DNA of 64,000 nt from JAXGYV01 sp040772045. Lineage in GTDB: Bacteria; Actinomycetota; Thermoleophilia; UBA2241. Of this stretch, positions 6,429 to 16,854 are shown one piece after another. The notes under the pieces are model-generated. The model was not told the origin of the DNA. It searched no databases and was given only the letters and a program-made list of their open reading frames with translations. How positions within the stretch are numbered: the first letter of the stretch is position 1; the number at the start of each line of letters is the position of its first letter. The stretch is from positions 1 through 64,000 of the forward strand of contig JAXGYV010000011.1 in NCBI GenBank assembly GCA_040772045.1, written 5' to 3'. The position numbers were made by a program, and so were the translations under genes.

Positions 6429-8685
6429 GTGGCCGCCGCGCCCTCGCCCTCGCCGCGCCGCGCGCGCAGCGCCTCGACCATGAAGCTCGCCACCTGGTGA
6501 CCCTTGGTGCCGCGGCCGAAGCCAGCGTCCATGCCCCAGCTCTTGGCGAGGCTCGTCGGTTACCTGCGTGCCGCCGCTGATGAGCAGCAGCTTGTCGCGA
6601 ACACCTTTCTCCGCGGCCAGGTCGGCGATCTTCTCCATGTTCTGGCGATGGACCTCGCCGTGCGTGATGACCGTGCTCAGGAGGACGACGTCGGCGGCGT
6701 GCTCGATGGCTGCGTCGAGCAGCTTCTCCACGGGCACTGAGGTCCCCAGGTACACGCAGACGATGCCGTACTTCTCGATGCCGCCGTGCTTGATGTCGAT
6801 GATCTCACGCATGCCCACGGAGTGCTCGTCGTTGCCCACGGTGGCCGCCACGCACTTCAGGCCATAGCGCTTCACGAAGGATGTCGTCTTCCGAGACGAG
6901 GTGCGTCTCCTCGGGGATCACCAGCGTCTTCGGGTCCACCGTCGCCTCGAGCCGCCCACGAACCTCGAGCAGCGTGCCCTCGGCCGGATGCATGACCTGC
7001 TTGTGGATGACCTCGGGCTCTTCGAGGTTCATCGCCTTGGCCAACTCCAGCGCCGCGAACTCGGCGACCCGCTCCGCCGCCGGCAGGAACATGGTGACCA
7101 CCACGAAGCCGTCGCCAGCCCACTCTACCTCGGGCTTGATGAGGCCCTTCTCACGCAGCTCAGCGGTCCGCTGAAGCCTGACGTTGACGTTGTCCTCCGG
7201 GTCGAGCTCATCGATGAACGGGACGAGCTCCTCGTCGCAGAGCGTGCAGCCGCCGATGAGGTCACACGGCCTCTCCAGCAAACCCTCCGGCAGGTGGTTC
7301 ACGCCGAAGTGATGGCAGACCGGTGCCAGGTAATCGTCGGCGCGCTCGACGACCGTGCCAGCCGCCACACCGCCGTCGGTCTTGCGGAAGATGCCGTCGT
7401 CGTTGGTCTCCGGGTAGCAGCCGGAGTCGACGAAGTACCCTTGTTCTACGGCGGCGAAGTAGCCGCCGTCGCGGATCATGCCCTCGAGGAAGAGGACCGC
7501 TCGCTCCTTGATCTCCCGGACTTTGTCCTTAAGCTCCGGAGCATCGCGGTCCACCTTGACCACCTCGCGCAGGCCGTCGAGACCCACCAGCGTCTGGCGA
7601 GCCGTGTTGCACGCGTGCACGTTGTTGTAGTGCCAGGGCACGTTGCGGCCCTCGTCGGGCGTGATGGTGCTCTGGATGTCCGCCGTGGTGAGCCGGCTCA
7701 CCAGCATGTTGAGCACGTGGTTCACCGTCGCCTCGCGGCCGCACGACTCGATGTACCGCGTGTTCTGTTGCGCGCGCATCTTGTACTCGCCGAACAGGTC
7801 GCGCAGGGCGACGGCGTACGGGAGGTCCATGCGCACGGAGGGAGCCGGAGAAGCGTCGGGCGGCACCGTGCTCAGGCAGATGCTCTCCTTGGGCATGCCC
7901 GCCTTCACCGAGTAGGCGCAGTTGATGGCGTGCTGCACGAGCAGCTCGGGCATCACCTTCCAGGCTTCGCGGGCGGTGGCGTTGGCGTTGTGCGCACCGT
8001 CGATCTGCGCCATGCCGGCCGCGGCCATGACCTGCTTGGCCACGGCCGCGTCCACGAAGCTGCGGACCATGTTGATGTTGCGGTACAGCACGTTGTACTG
8101 CGGGTCCTGATGGGCACCGTTGACGCCTTCTTCGGCGAACATGACGGCCATCTCGGGGCCGGCCACCCCGCTCACGTAGCTGTGGAAGTTGATCGGCCGG
8201 CCCACTTCGTCTTCGATGAGATCGAGAGCCTTGCGCGTGGCACGCACCTGCTTGCGCGTGACGGCGATGCCGCCAACGCCCTCGGGTGTCCCCTCGAGCA
8301 AGCTGTCCATGTGACTCTGACCAGCCGTGCGGATGACCATGATGTGATCGGCACCGTGCCAGGCCGCCATGCGCATGCGGCGGATGTCGTCCTCGAAGCG
8401 CCCGGAGGCGATCTCGGTGGTGATCACGCAGTCGGGCTGCGGGTCTATATTGCCGAAGTACTTGGCGGCCGGCAGCGGCACGCTCCGCCCGAGGCCCTGC
8501 GAGGTCTCTCGGTAGGTGAACGGCCCGATCCGCTGATCCGCGACCGGCGTACGCCAGGTCCAGCCCCGCCGGCGCGGCCGGTAGTGCCGAATCCCGTCCA
8601 AGATCTGCCGCAGGTCGATCTTCCGCTCGCTCTCGAGCTCTCCAGCCGTCCCACAGCGCCGACCTTGCCGCGCGTCAGACGCCAT
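6425..8685 (-). CDS. oraE: D-ornithine 4,5-aminomutase, large subunit (OraE), frameshifted
   Basis: This subunit binds adenosylcobalamin and pyridoxal phosphate and converts D-ornithine to (2R,4S)-2,4-diaminopentanoate together with OraS. Nearly the whole protein reads cleanly: YRPRRRGWTWR near the N-terminus, PQPDCVITTEIASGRFEDD, SHMDSLLEGTPEGVGGI, HSYVSGVAGPEMAVMF, QDPQYNVLYRNINMVRSF and NARG-rich TIM-barrel segments. The C-terminal Rossmann-like B12 domain shows the base-off motif D-x-H-x-x-G as NDEHSVG. Frame changes are needed at about 6873 (before the B12 domain) and 6540; the correct end is GFGRGTKGHQVASFMVEAL, then stop at 6425. The length of about 750 residues fits the family. The ATG at 8685 overlaps the end of oraS. 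Confidence 0.95.
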
Positions 8686-9044
8686 GAACCGTCACCCCAC
8701 TTCGCGGCGACTATCTCCCATCCCTCACCGCGGGCGAGCCGCTCGGCCGCGATGCGGACGTCCACATCCCACATCTGCGCGCAGTACAGCACCACATGGC
8801 CCGCCCCGTGACCGAGCAGCCCTCGCTTGTCGATCTCACCCACCACCGCGTTGCAGGTGAGCGAATCGATGCCCATGCGCATCAGCACCGAGCGCTCGAT
8901 GCTCGGCGATGTGTGCGTACGCGCCAGATCGACGAGCGGATCGACAACCTGCTCCACGAGCTCCCAGAACCGGATTTCGAGCTGCGGGTCGGTGAGATCC
9001 GCCAGGTGCGTACGCCACGCCAGGTACTCATCTGCACGAGCCAT
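8675..9044 (-). CDS. oraS: D-ornithine 4,5-aminomutase, small subunit (OraS)
   Basis: Small subunit of the cobalamin/PLP aminomutase. It shows the conserved stretches LADLTDPQLEIRFWELVEQ, VDPLVDLARTHTSPSIERSV and HGAGHVVLYCA, each typical of OraS. The family length is about 120 residues. The open frame from ATG 9044 fails to stop there and runs on to 8445 over oraE, suggesting a lost stop by a one-base error near the 3' end; a TGA at 8675 in the adjacent frame would give the normal length and a short overlap with oraE. It starts three bases after ortB ends. Confidence 0.9.
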
Positions 9045-9046
9045 CG

Positions 9047-10499
9047 CTATGCCTCCTTGAGCTCCTCCAGCATACGTTCCACGGTCGCGACGTCGCCGTT
9101 GGTATCGGCGGCGAGGAACTCGACGTCGGCCGGCGTGGGCTGGTAGCTGGCGCCCGCGTTCGCCAGCGCGTTGCGCACGTAACTCTTGCGCATGCGGTCA
9201 AGGTCGAAGTCTTTCGCTCGAACCTGCTCGAGCCGCTCCGGGATCACGATGACCTTGCCCGGCGTGTTCTCGGTGGGATCGCCGCTGCGCACCTCGACGC
9301 CCATCTGCCGGGCGAAGTTGAGCTGCGCCCAGTGGTGCTTGCCGGCACCGGTGTACTCGGTCTCCTGCACCACGATCGTCGCCTCTTGCGGCAGCTCCTG
9401 AGCCAGGCTCACGGCCGCCGTCATGGCCGTGTTGCCCGCCGGAGCCGCGCTCCAGGCCCTCCAGCTTGACCAGCGCCTCGGTGACGTAGAAGACCTCACC
9501 CTGGGTGACCGTGAGGTAGCGGTCCATGTAGCGCAGCGGGCGGGCGGCGTTGCGCGGCACGTCGGCGCGGTCTGGCCAGGTGGCGAAGGGGACGCCTGTC
9601 GCGGGTGGACTTGCCGCCGCGCAGCGGCAACACTCGCCCGGTGTGCCCGGTGGTAAAGCTCTTGCGGTTGAAGTCCCGGTCGCTGGCCATGTGCAGGCCA
9701 CTGAGGTCGACGGAAGCGCTCACGACCTGCGTGGCGGCAGCCCCGAGCTTGCGCAGCCACGCGCCGCCATGCCCGTGGTATTGCCGCCGCCGGCGTGCGT
9801 GACGATCACGGCCGTCGGATCGGCTCCCGTGCGCTCGCGCATCTCTTGACTGATCTCGAGACCCAGCGTCTCGATGCCGCTCACGCCGAACGAACTGTAC
9901 AGGGACGCCGCGAAGTAGCCGGTTTGATCGAGCAACTCGACCATGTGGAAGAAGAGCTCCGGACCGACGGTCATCTGCACGACCTCGGCGCCGTACGCCT
10001 CGCAGATACGGCTCTTCTCCACGATCTCCGGCTGCCCGATGTGGCGGCTGTCGAACGTCTCTTGGCAGATGATGCACTTGAGACCGTACCGCGCCGCCTG
10101 GCTGCTGACGGCCGCGCCGTAGTTGCCGCTCGTCGCGGCGATGACGCCCTCGTAGCCCTTCTCCTTGGCGACGTGGATGCTCATACTGGCGCGCCGGTCC
10201 TTGAAGGCGCCGGCCAGATTGGCCGCCTCGTCTTTCACGAAGATGCGCGCGCCCCTGCCCGGCGCGCTGACAGACCGCACCAGGTCGGTGAGGTTGCGCA
10301 ACTCGAGCAGCGGCGTATCGCCTACGCCGGCCGCCGCCTGGATGGCCTTGATGTCCGCCAGGCTGTAGCCGTGGTCGGCCATCATGCCCTCGTAGTCGAA
10401 CGCAATGGGGCTCTGCTCGAACTTGGCGTAGTCCATGCCGAGCGCGCGCCGCATGATCTCGCCGCGGCGGCTCATGATCTCGTCGAAGCGGGTGGCCAT
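9047..10499 (-). CDS. ortB: 2-amino-4-ketopentanoate thiolase, beta subunit (OrtB), frameshifted
   Basis: PLP-dependent subunit that, with OrtA, cleaves 2-amino-4-ketopentanoate with CoA to acetyl-CoA and D-alanine. A threonine-synthase-like PLP fold is visible: the Schiff-base Lys in NLAGAFKDRRASMSI, the substrate loop AATSGNYGAAVSS, and the glycine loop THAGGGNTTGMA. The C-terminal part, ATIVVQETEYTGAGKHHWAQ to the end EELKEA, lies in another frame. Frame changes are needed at about 9768, 9600 and 9445. With repair the length is about 483 residues, near the family norm. Its ATG at 10499 overlaps the ortA stop by one base (TGATG). Confidence 0.93.
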
Positions 10500-10839
10500 C
10501 AGGCACCACCCTTCGCGCCAGGTGTAGCCGCGCGATAGGCCGCCAGACGCTCGCGCAGGTCTCTGCCGACGTGCGCGAGCTCGGGGATCGGCCGGCCAAA
10601 CGTGTGGAAGTAGCCGGGATCGATGTCCGTGAGCGTCCCGGTCACTCGCCGGCCGGTGATGGTCTCCACCATGGCCTGCTGGCCTATCTCTGCCTCAGTC
10701 TGGAGAAAGCCCTTGACCCACATGCGCAGCGGCTGTGCGGCGGTATCGGGCGGCAGGTTCTTGCTGCGATCGGCGGGCTCCAGCAGGGTACACTCCACCT
10801 CGGCCCAGCTCCTGGCTGCGCTGTCCGTGTATCCGGCAT
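10499..10839 (-). CDS. ortA: 2-amino-4-ketopentanoate thiolase, alpha subunit (OrtA), probably frameshifted
   Basis: Small partner of OrtB. The conserved core reads LRMWVKGFLQTEAEIGQQA, then VETITGRRVTGTLTDIDPGY and FGRPIPELAHVGRDLRERL. A segment upstream, WAEVECTLLEPADRSKNLP, aligns with the usual N-terminal strand ahead of PxDT. An ATG at 10839 with GAGGAGCGAG just upstream is the likely start, but is out of frame with the core, so one more indel is needed near 10800. It begins 12 bases after ord stops. Confidence 0.88.
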
Positions 10840-10851
10840 CCTCGCTCCTCT

Positions 10852-11901
10852 CTAGGCCGTGGGCGTCCAGAAACGCGGCAGCGGCATGTCGACCACCGTC
10901 AAGATGCCAGCCGGCGCGGCCTTCATGAGCGGGATGTAGTTGCCGCTGCTGGCGTACGTGCCCTTGCCCCCCGGGATCTCCGGCTTGTTGGCCATGTTCA
11001 CGTTGGGGTCGCCGGTGATCTCGATGTAGTCGCCAGTCTCCACGTTGGCGAGATGCGGATGGATCTGCTGCGGATGAATGAGCTCGATCTTGAGCTCGTC
11101 CCTCACGCCATGACGTATCGTGCTGGCGTCGGCATCGACCAGCATAGCCTCGCCCGACGTGCCTGCACCCGGCCACGTCGCCCGGCGCCACGTGAACGTG
11201 CGGCGTGCTGCGCTCTACCTGGGTGACGATCGGCTCGCGCACCTCCTCGATGCGGTCGATGCTCCACCCCAGCGCGCGAGCGATCAGCATGATGCTCTCG
11301 GGAAAGCCGATGTGCCCCACGATACTGCCATCGGCAATCCCCTTGGTGAATTGCTCCACGGTCGTGCCACACCCTGGCCATGCAGCACGGTCGGGCCAAA
11401 CGGCGAGAGGTCGTTGACGCGCGTGGCCTTTATGGAATCGATGCGCAGACAGACGCTGCTCCACATGACGATGAGCGCGTCGAGCATGAAGCCGGGGTTA
11501 ATGCCCGTGCCCAGAACGGAGACGTTGTGCCGCTTCGCCAGCTCGTCGTGAGCGGCCGCCCACTCGGGATCGGAGGCCCAGGGGTAGCTGAGCTTCTCCG
11601 CGATGCAGATGACGTCCGCGCCCGCCCGTACGGCGGGCTGCACCTGGCTGCTGATCTCGTGCAGGTTGCTCTGCGTGCAGATAGTGACCACATCCGGCTG
11701 CGCCTCGGCCAGCACCTTCTCGAAGTCGGTGGACATGACCGCATCGCACGGGCAATCGAGCAGCTCGCCGACCGTCTTACCGTCTTTGGCCGGATTGGTG
11801 ACGATAACACCGGCCAGCTGCACGTCCTGCGGTCGATCCAAGATGAACCGGAGCAAGCCCTGGCCCATCTCGCCGGTACCCCACTCCACAACCTTGATCA
11901 T
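10852..11901 (-). CDS. ord: 2,4-diaminopentanoate dehydrogenase, frameshifted
   Basis: NAD(P)-dependent enzyme that oxidatively deaminates 2,4-diaminopentanoate to 2-amino-4-ketopentanoate. The Rossmann motif VVEWGTGEMGQGLLRF is at the N-terminus, then VTICTQSNLHEIS and VLGTGINPGFMLDALIV. The next part, TVEQFTKGIADGSIVGHIGF, is in another frame from about 11370. The last part, ELKIELIHPQQIHPHL to VVDMPLPRFWTPTA, is in a third frame from about 11170. With both repairs it is about 350 residues, normal for the family. It is the first gene of the operon; 378 bases without a gene separate it from the EamA gene upstream. Confidence 0.92.
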
Positions 11902-12279
11902 GCCCCCTCCTCTGGCGATTGGATTGCCCAGATCCGTCTCCCCATCTCCGAAGTACGCTCACTCCCATCGCGTGAAGTAGACGTACGACGTACATCCTGC
12001 AGAGTCATGGTTCGCGTAGACCCCGGAACCACTCGGAAGATGCCGCCTGGATGCGCCTCCCAGAAAACGCGATCACGGGAAGGGAACGGAGGCGAGGTGA
12101 GCACTGCCGAGCACCTCGCAGAAAGACTATCGCCGTCTCCGTTGACCCCCCTGTCGGCGCGACGGAACGCCAGCCTCTCCGCTGGCCGGTCAAATGCTAG
12201 GGTGTGCGAAGGCGCGCGTCAACACATTCATGTATCACATTCATGCAGTCGACGCCGCGCCGTGAGGGGCGAGCGGCCG
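11902..12279. other. Intergenic region upstream of the ornithine operon
   Basis: No convincing gene. It should contain the promoter of ord-ortA-ortB-oraS-oraE-glmL, read on the minus strand, and the 3' end of the EamA gene. Two direct copies of CACATTCATG occur at 12223-12245, listed separately. Confidence 0.6.
12223..12245. repeat. Direct repeat, two CACATTCATG copies spaced by TAT
   Basis: Copies lie at 12223-12232 and 12236-12245, a 13-base period. They are in a locally A+T-richer patch between the EamA stop codon and the ord start codon, so they could be an operator for the ornithine operon. That role is inference only. Confidence 0.5.
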
Positions 12280-13203
12280 TCAGCATCTCCGCCGATCGAG
12301 GCCCCGGGCTGTCACGACAGCCAGGGCGGCGAAGATGATGATGACTCCCGCGAGCTCAGCTCCCGCCGGCCGTTCGCCCAGCTGGATCCAAGCGGAAGCG
12401 GCCCCAATGACGGGGATCGCGAGTGTGCTCAACCCGGCCATACCGGCCGGCATGGCGCGGAGGATGAACAGCCACAAGTACCACCCGAGCGCCGTGACCG
12501 CCACGATGTTGAACACCAGAGACCAGATGAACGCCCCAGACCACACCGGCGAGCCAGCGGACGTGAACAGCGCGATCACGAGGAGAGGTGGCGAGCCGAG
12601 GATCATCTGCCAGGCCGCGAGGGAGAGCACATCGACGTCGTGGTGACGGCGCTGGATCACTTTGACGAGCGCCGAACCGATCGCCCACAACAAGCCCCCC
12701 GCTACGGCGAGCAGCGTCGTCGTCAAGCCGCGCAGCTCCCAAGGGCGCAGGATCAGCAGGAAACCGACGAGCGCCATGGACGTGGCGCACCACTCGCTTC
12801 CTCGCAGCCCCTCACCCAGGAAGAGCCAGGCGATCACCAACAGCCAGAACGGCATGGTGAAGGTGAGCACGGCGATCTTCCCGCCACCGCTCTCTAGGGC
12901 CCACAGGGAGAGACAGACGAAACCGGTGGTCTGCAGCAGCCCCACGATCGTGGTGAGGCCAACGGCGGGCGGGCGGAGGGGCCGCCGCAGCACGATGAGC
13001 GCGGCGAACAGCGCCGCCGCGCCGGGGAGCGTACGGAGAACGGCGAAGGTGAGCGGCTCCGAGAAGCGCAGGCTTACCTTCATCACCACCCAGTTGTAAC
13101 CCCAGATGATCGCCAAGAGCGCCAAGGCGCCGCTGGCCACCGCCGTAGACGCACGCGATGAGCGCGCGGCGCCAGACGCGCGGCGAACACGCCTCTCCGG
13201 CAC
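12280..13203 (-). CDS. EamA-family (DMT superfamily) transporter
   Basis: An inner-membrane permease of about 307 residues with ten membrane segments in two EamA repeats. Repeat one starts ALALLAIIWGYNWVVMK, repeat two near LLAVAGGLLWAIGSALV. The second-repeat end TLAIPVIGAASAWIQLGE, with Pro in a conserved helix and Gly-Glu after it, is characteristic. Substrate is not predictable; many relatives export amino acids or metabolites. The start is uncertain: GTG at 13203 follows GGGAGG closely, GTG at 13188 is another option. The open frame extends further upstream without coding character. It is divergent in function but on the same strand as the ornithine operon, with 378 bases between. Confidence 0.85.
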   Translation of the reverse strand: MPERRVRRASGAARSSRASTAVASGALALLAIIWGYNWVVMKVSLRFSEPLTFAVLRTLPGAAALFAALIVLRRPLRPPAVGLTTIVGLLQTTGFVCLSLWALESGGGKIAVLTFTMPFWLLVIAWLFLGEGLRGSEWCATSMALVGFLLILRPWELRGLTTTLLAVAGGLLWAIGSALVKVIQRRHHDVDVLSLAAWQMILGSPPLLVIALFTSAGSPVWSGAFIWSLVFNIVAVTALGWYLWLFILRAMPAGMAGLSTLAIPVIGAASAWIQLGERPAGAELAGVIIIFAALAVVTARGLDRRRC

Positions 13204-13398
13204 GTTCCTCCCGCGAGCAATCTCGACTCCCTCTTGGGCTACCGCTTTGCCTACGCCTCTCCCAGAGCCAGTGGACCACCGTGCTTCCCCTCCATTTCCA
13301 ACCGCTGGGGAAGATCGTTGGCCCTCTGCGCCGCTCGTTCCCGAGCTCTCCTCAAGCAACTCCTGTGTAACAGCAGCCGAACTCCCGCATTGTGTACG

Positions 13399-16300
13399 GA
13401 GCCGGACGCGTAGATGAGCCGGCGGCAGCCATCACGAAGGCGGCGCGGAGCACGGGCCGGCCAGTGGCCTGCCACACGGCGAGCGCGTAGCCTCCAGCCT
13501 GCAGTTCGTACCGGCGACGGACACGCGCCTCATCTGGAACGCTATCGGTCTTGTAATCTACCACCACCCAACCGTCCGGTGCTTCGTAGAGGTCGCAGAA
13601 ACCCTGGAGCACCAGGGGCTCGCTCGCCGGGCCGTCGTCGATCCGCGCGCAGAGCGGCACCTCGCGGAACATGCGCGGCGAGGCAGCGGCATGGCGGACC
13701 GGCGCGCTGAGCCAGCAGCCCTGCGCCATGCCCACGAGCCGCTCCACCCATGCGCGCGCCTGTACTCCCTCACCGCGCGAGGTCCTCGGCGGCCGCCACG
13801 GCCAGCGCCTCCATCTGCTCGGCGATCTCCGCCGGCACACGGACAGCATCCGGCACTCCAAGCGATACGATCTCCATGATGCGATGCACCGTCGCGCCGG
13901 CAGCGAGCGTCGCGCGCCGCGCCGCGGCCAGCGAGGCGCGCTCGTGGCCGCTCGGCGCCTCGGCCTCGCCGAGGTCGAGGTCCTCCATGGAGAACCGGCG
14001 AGACCGCCGCCCGCGGACGAGCGGCCGCGCTCGCGACTTCCTTTAGCCGCCGGCCCCAGGCTTCGCGCAGCGCAGGCGCGCCGTTCCTCGCCCGGCTCTC
14101 CCGACTCGGCGCGCGGCGCGGCCTCTCCCGCCGGCAGGATCACGGCGCCATCCTGCATGCCGACGGTCACGCCCCCGGGTCCGGCAGCCAGCTCCGCAGC
14201 GGCTCGAGCAGCGAGCCGCTGCCGTTCCTCGGCCAGCCCGGAAGCATGATCACCAGCAGATCCATGGCCGCGTCGCCGCCACGTAGAGCAGCCGGCGCCG
14301 CTCGCTGGCCTCCATGGCCTTCTCGGCCTCCGCGGCCGTCGGCGTACGCCGAGCTCGCGGCCGGCAGCTTGCCCGCCGCCCGCTCATCTGGCGAAGCGGC
14401 TCGCGCGAGGCTGAAGGAGAGTTCACAGCGCCCGCGACGCCGGTCGAACAGCACGCGCGTCTCGTCTCGGCCACCGCCGGCACGCGACCAGGCGTCGGCG
14501 ATCACCACGATGGGGAACTCGAGCCCCTTGGCGCCGTGCACGGTGAGCACGCGGACCTCGTCCCCCCCGTCGTCCACGGTCGACTCGATCTCCGCGGCGG
14601 CCGTCCCCTGCTCCTGCGCCCACTTCACGAACGTCGACAAGGTGACCCCCTCCTCGGTCGAGAACGCGCGTGCCACCTGCCGCAACTTGCGGAGGTTGGC
14701 CAGCGCCTGGCCGGCGCGGTCCCCCCACGCCGCCGCCGCCTCGAAGGCCCACGTCCGCCGCAGCAGATCGTCCAGGATCACGTCGATCGGACGGCCGTGC
14801 GCGCTCTCGTGCACGGCGCGCAGGGTGGCGAGAGCCGCGCAGATCTCCGCGTCGGCACCCGACGGCTGTTCCGCGAAGTAGTCGAACCGCCCTCCGGCGA
14901 CGTGGAACAGGTAGAGACGCTGGTCCGCGAAGCCGAACAGCGTGGAGTGCAGCGCCCCGTACACGGCCAGCGGATCGGCACTATCGGCCACGGCCCTGAG
15001 GCCCAAGAGGGTGTCGCGTACCTCACGCCGGCGGTAGAACATCTTGCCCGCCTCGATTCGGTACGGGATGCCCGCTTCGCGCAGCGCCTGTTCCAGCGCG
15101 CTGAGATCGATGGCCGCCCGGATGAGCACGGCCACATCGCCCCATCGCGCCGGCCGCCACTGCTCGCCGCTACCCTGCGGCGCATCGGACTCGCGCTCAC
15201 GGACGGACCACCCCTGCTCCCGGATGCCCTGAATCAGCAGCCGCGCCAGAGCCTCGGCTTCGGCGCGGCGCAGCTCCTCCGCCCGCGGTTCGACGGAAGG
15301 GCCGCAGACCACGGCCACGCGAGGCGCCGCATCTCCCGGCGCGGCGGCGAGGCTTTCCGGCTCCGGCCGAAACGCCGCCAGCGGCACGTACTCCGGCTGG
15401 CGGCGCGGTGCCGCGTCCTCGCCAATGACCGTCTCGAACACCTGGTTCACCCACGTAACAACGGACGGTACGGTACGGAAGTTCTGGCTGATCGAGAGGA
15501 GCTCGCCGCCGTTGCGCAGGATGAGGTCTTTCACGTCGTCGTACATGCCGATGTCGGCGCGGCGAAAGCGGTAGATGGATTGCTTGGGGTCGCCGACCAC
15601 GAAGAGCTTGCCCGGTTTGAGGGCTACCTCGCGCCAGTCCGCCGCGCGCGCGCCGTCTTCCGCCAGCAGCAAGACGATCTCGGCCTGCAGCGGATCGGTG
15701 TCCTGGAACTCATCGATGAGGATGTAGTCGAACGCCTGCTGCCAGCGTTCCCGCAGACCTCGATGGGCCCGCACGGCATCGCGCAGCCGGCCGAGGAGAT
15801 CGGCGAAGTCCAGATAGCCACGCTGGAGCTGCGCGCGAGCCGCCCACTCTCCGAAGGTACGCGCTGTACGTAGGATGTCTTCGGCCAGCGCGGCACCGTA
15901 CTCCTCGAGGATGCTTTCCCTCAGCGCCCGCACGGCGGCACAGCGCTCCTGGAAAGCATCCTTCCCCTCTTTGCCACCCCAGTTCTTGGCCACTCCGGCC
16001 TTCGGAGAGACCACGGGCAGGGATGCCACGGCGGCCACCAGCCGATGGATACTGCCCTGCCGCGCCCCGCGCACCCTGTCGGCCTGCGCGCCACAGTCGA
16101 GCGCCGCCAGAAAGCCCTTGTCCTCGTGATCGCCGCACATCGCACAGGCGAATGCCGTCTGCTCTTCCAACGCCAGCACGAGCTCATCGGCGGAGGCGAG
16201 GAGGCTTTGCCGCGCTCCGGCTAGGCCACTCGCCCCTCCCGGGGGATCGCCAGCTCGCAAGTCGAACCGGTCGCTGAACAGGCGCCGGGCCGCGGCGTAC

Positions 16301-16854
16301 AGGACGCCGACGGCCATTCCCGCCTCCAGCAGCGTACTCACAGCCTCCCGGCTGGTGGCCAGCGCCCCATCTCCTGCTGCCGCGTGCCCCTCCGCCTCAG
16401 GTTGGAGCACCAGCGCCAGCCACTCGTCCCACAGCCGGTCGAACAGCAATCGTCCGCCGAGTGCGTCGAGCTGCTTGAACGCGGGGTCCACGCCCGCCTC
16501 CAGAGGCGACTCCCGCAGGAGGCGCGCCGCGAAGGCGTGGATAGTCGAGATAGGCGCTTGATCGATGTCGCGGAGCGCCTCGCGCAGAACACACCAGCGC
16601 TCCGACCGCGGCTCTGAGCGCTCGACCAGCGAGCGGAGCCTGGCTCGCACGCGCAGGCGGAGCTCGCCGGCCGCCTTATCCGTGAAGGTGATGGCTACCA
16701 CGCGGCGCACGGACCCGCAGGCCAGAAGACACGATACGAACCGCTCCACCAGGAGCCTCGTCTTGCCCGTACCGGCCCCGGCTTCCACCAGGAAGGTGGT
16801 CTGCAGATCGCTCAGCGCGCGCGTGCGAGCGGCCTGGTCGCAGGGCTCACGCAT
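13399..16854 (-). CDS. addA: AddA-type helicase/nuclease (RecB-like), C-terminus frameshifted
   Basis: UvrD-family helicase fused to a PD-(D/E)XK nuclease that, with AddB, resects DNA ends for recombination. Helicase motifs are intact: Walker A EAGAGTGKTRLLVERF at residue ~25, DYILIDEFQDTDPLQ, VGDPKQSIYRFRRADI, and EVRVLTVHGAKGLEFPI. After residue ~860 the frame breaks repeatedly: near 14345 and 14275 (restoring SERRRLLYVAATRAMDLLVI), and again between about 13770 and 14170. The nuclease motif follows as GFCDLYEAPDGWVVVDYKTD near 13560. Several of the breaks are in very G+C-rich stretches. The ATG at 16854 overlaps the addB stop, so the two are translationally coupled. Confidence 0.88.

Noticed and set aside
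6901..8811. 636-residue open frame on the plus strand
   Set aside because: It is the antisense of oraE, is rich in His, Arg and Val from G+C codon bias, and shows no domain.
11380..12897. 505-residue plus-strand open frame
   Set aside because: Runs across ord and the EamA gene in antisense and lacks any coding signature.
14314..15873. 519-residue open frame on the plus strand
   Set aside because: It is antisense to the helicase part of addA, whose motifs are unmistakable.
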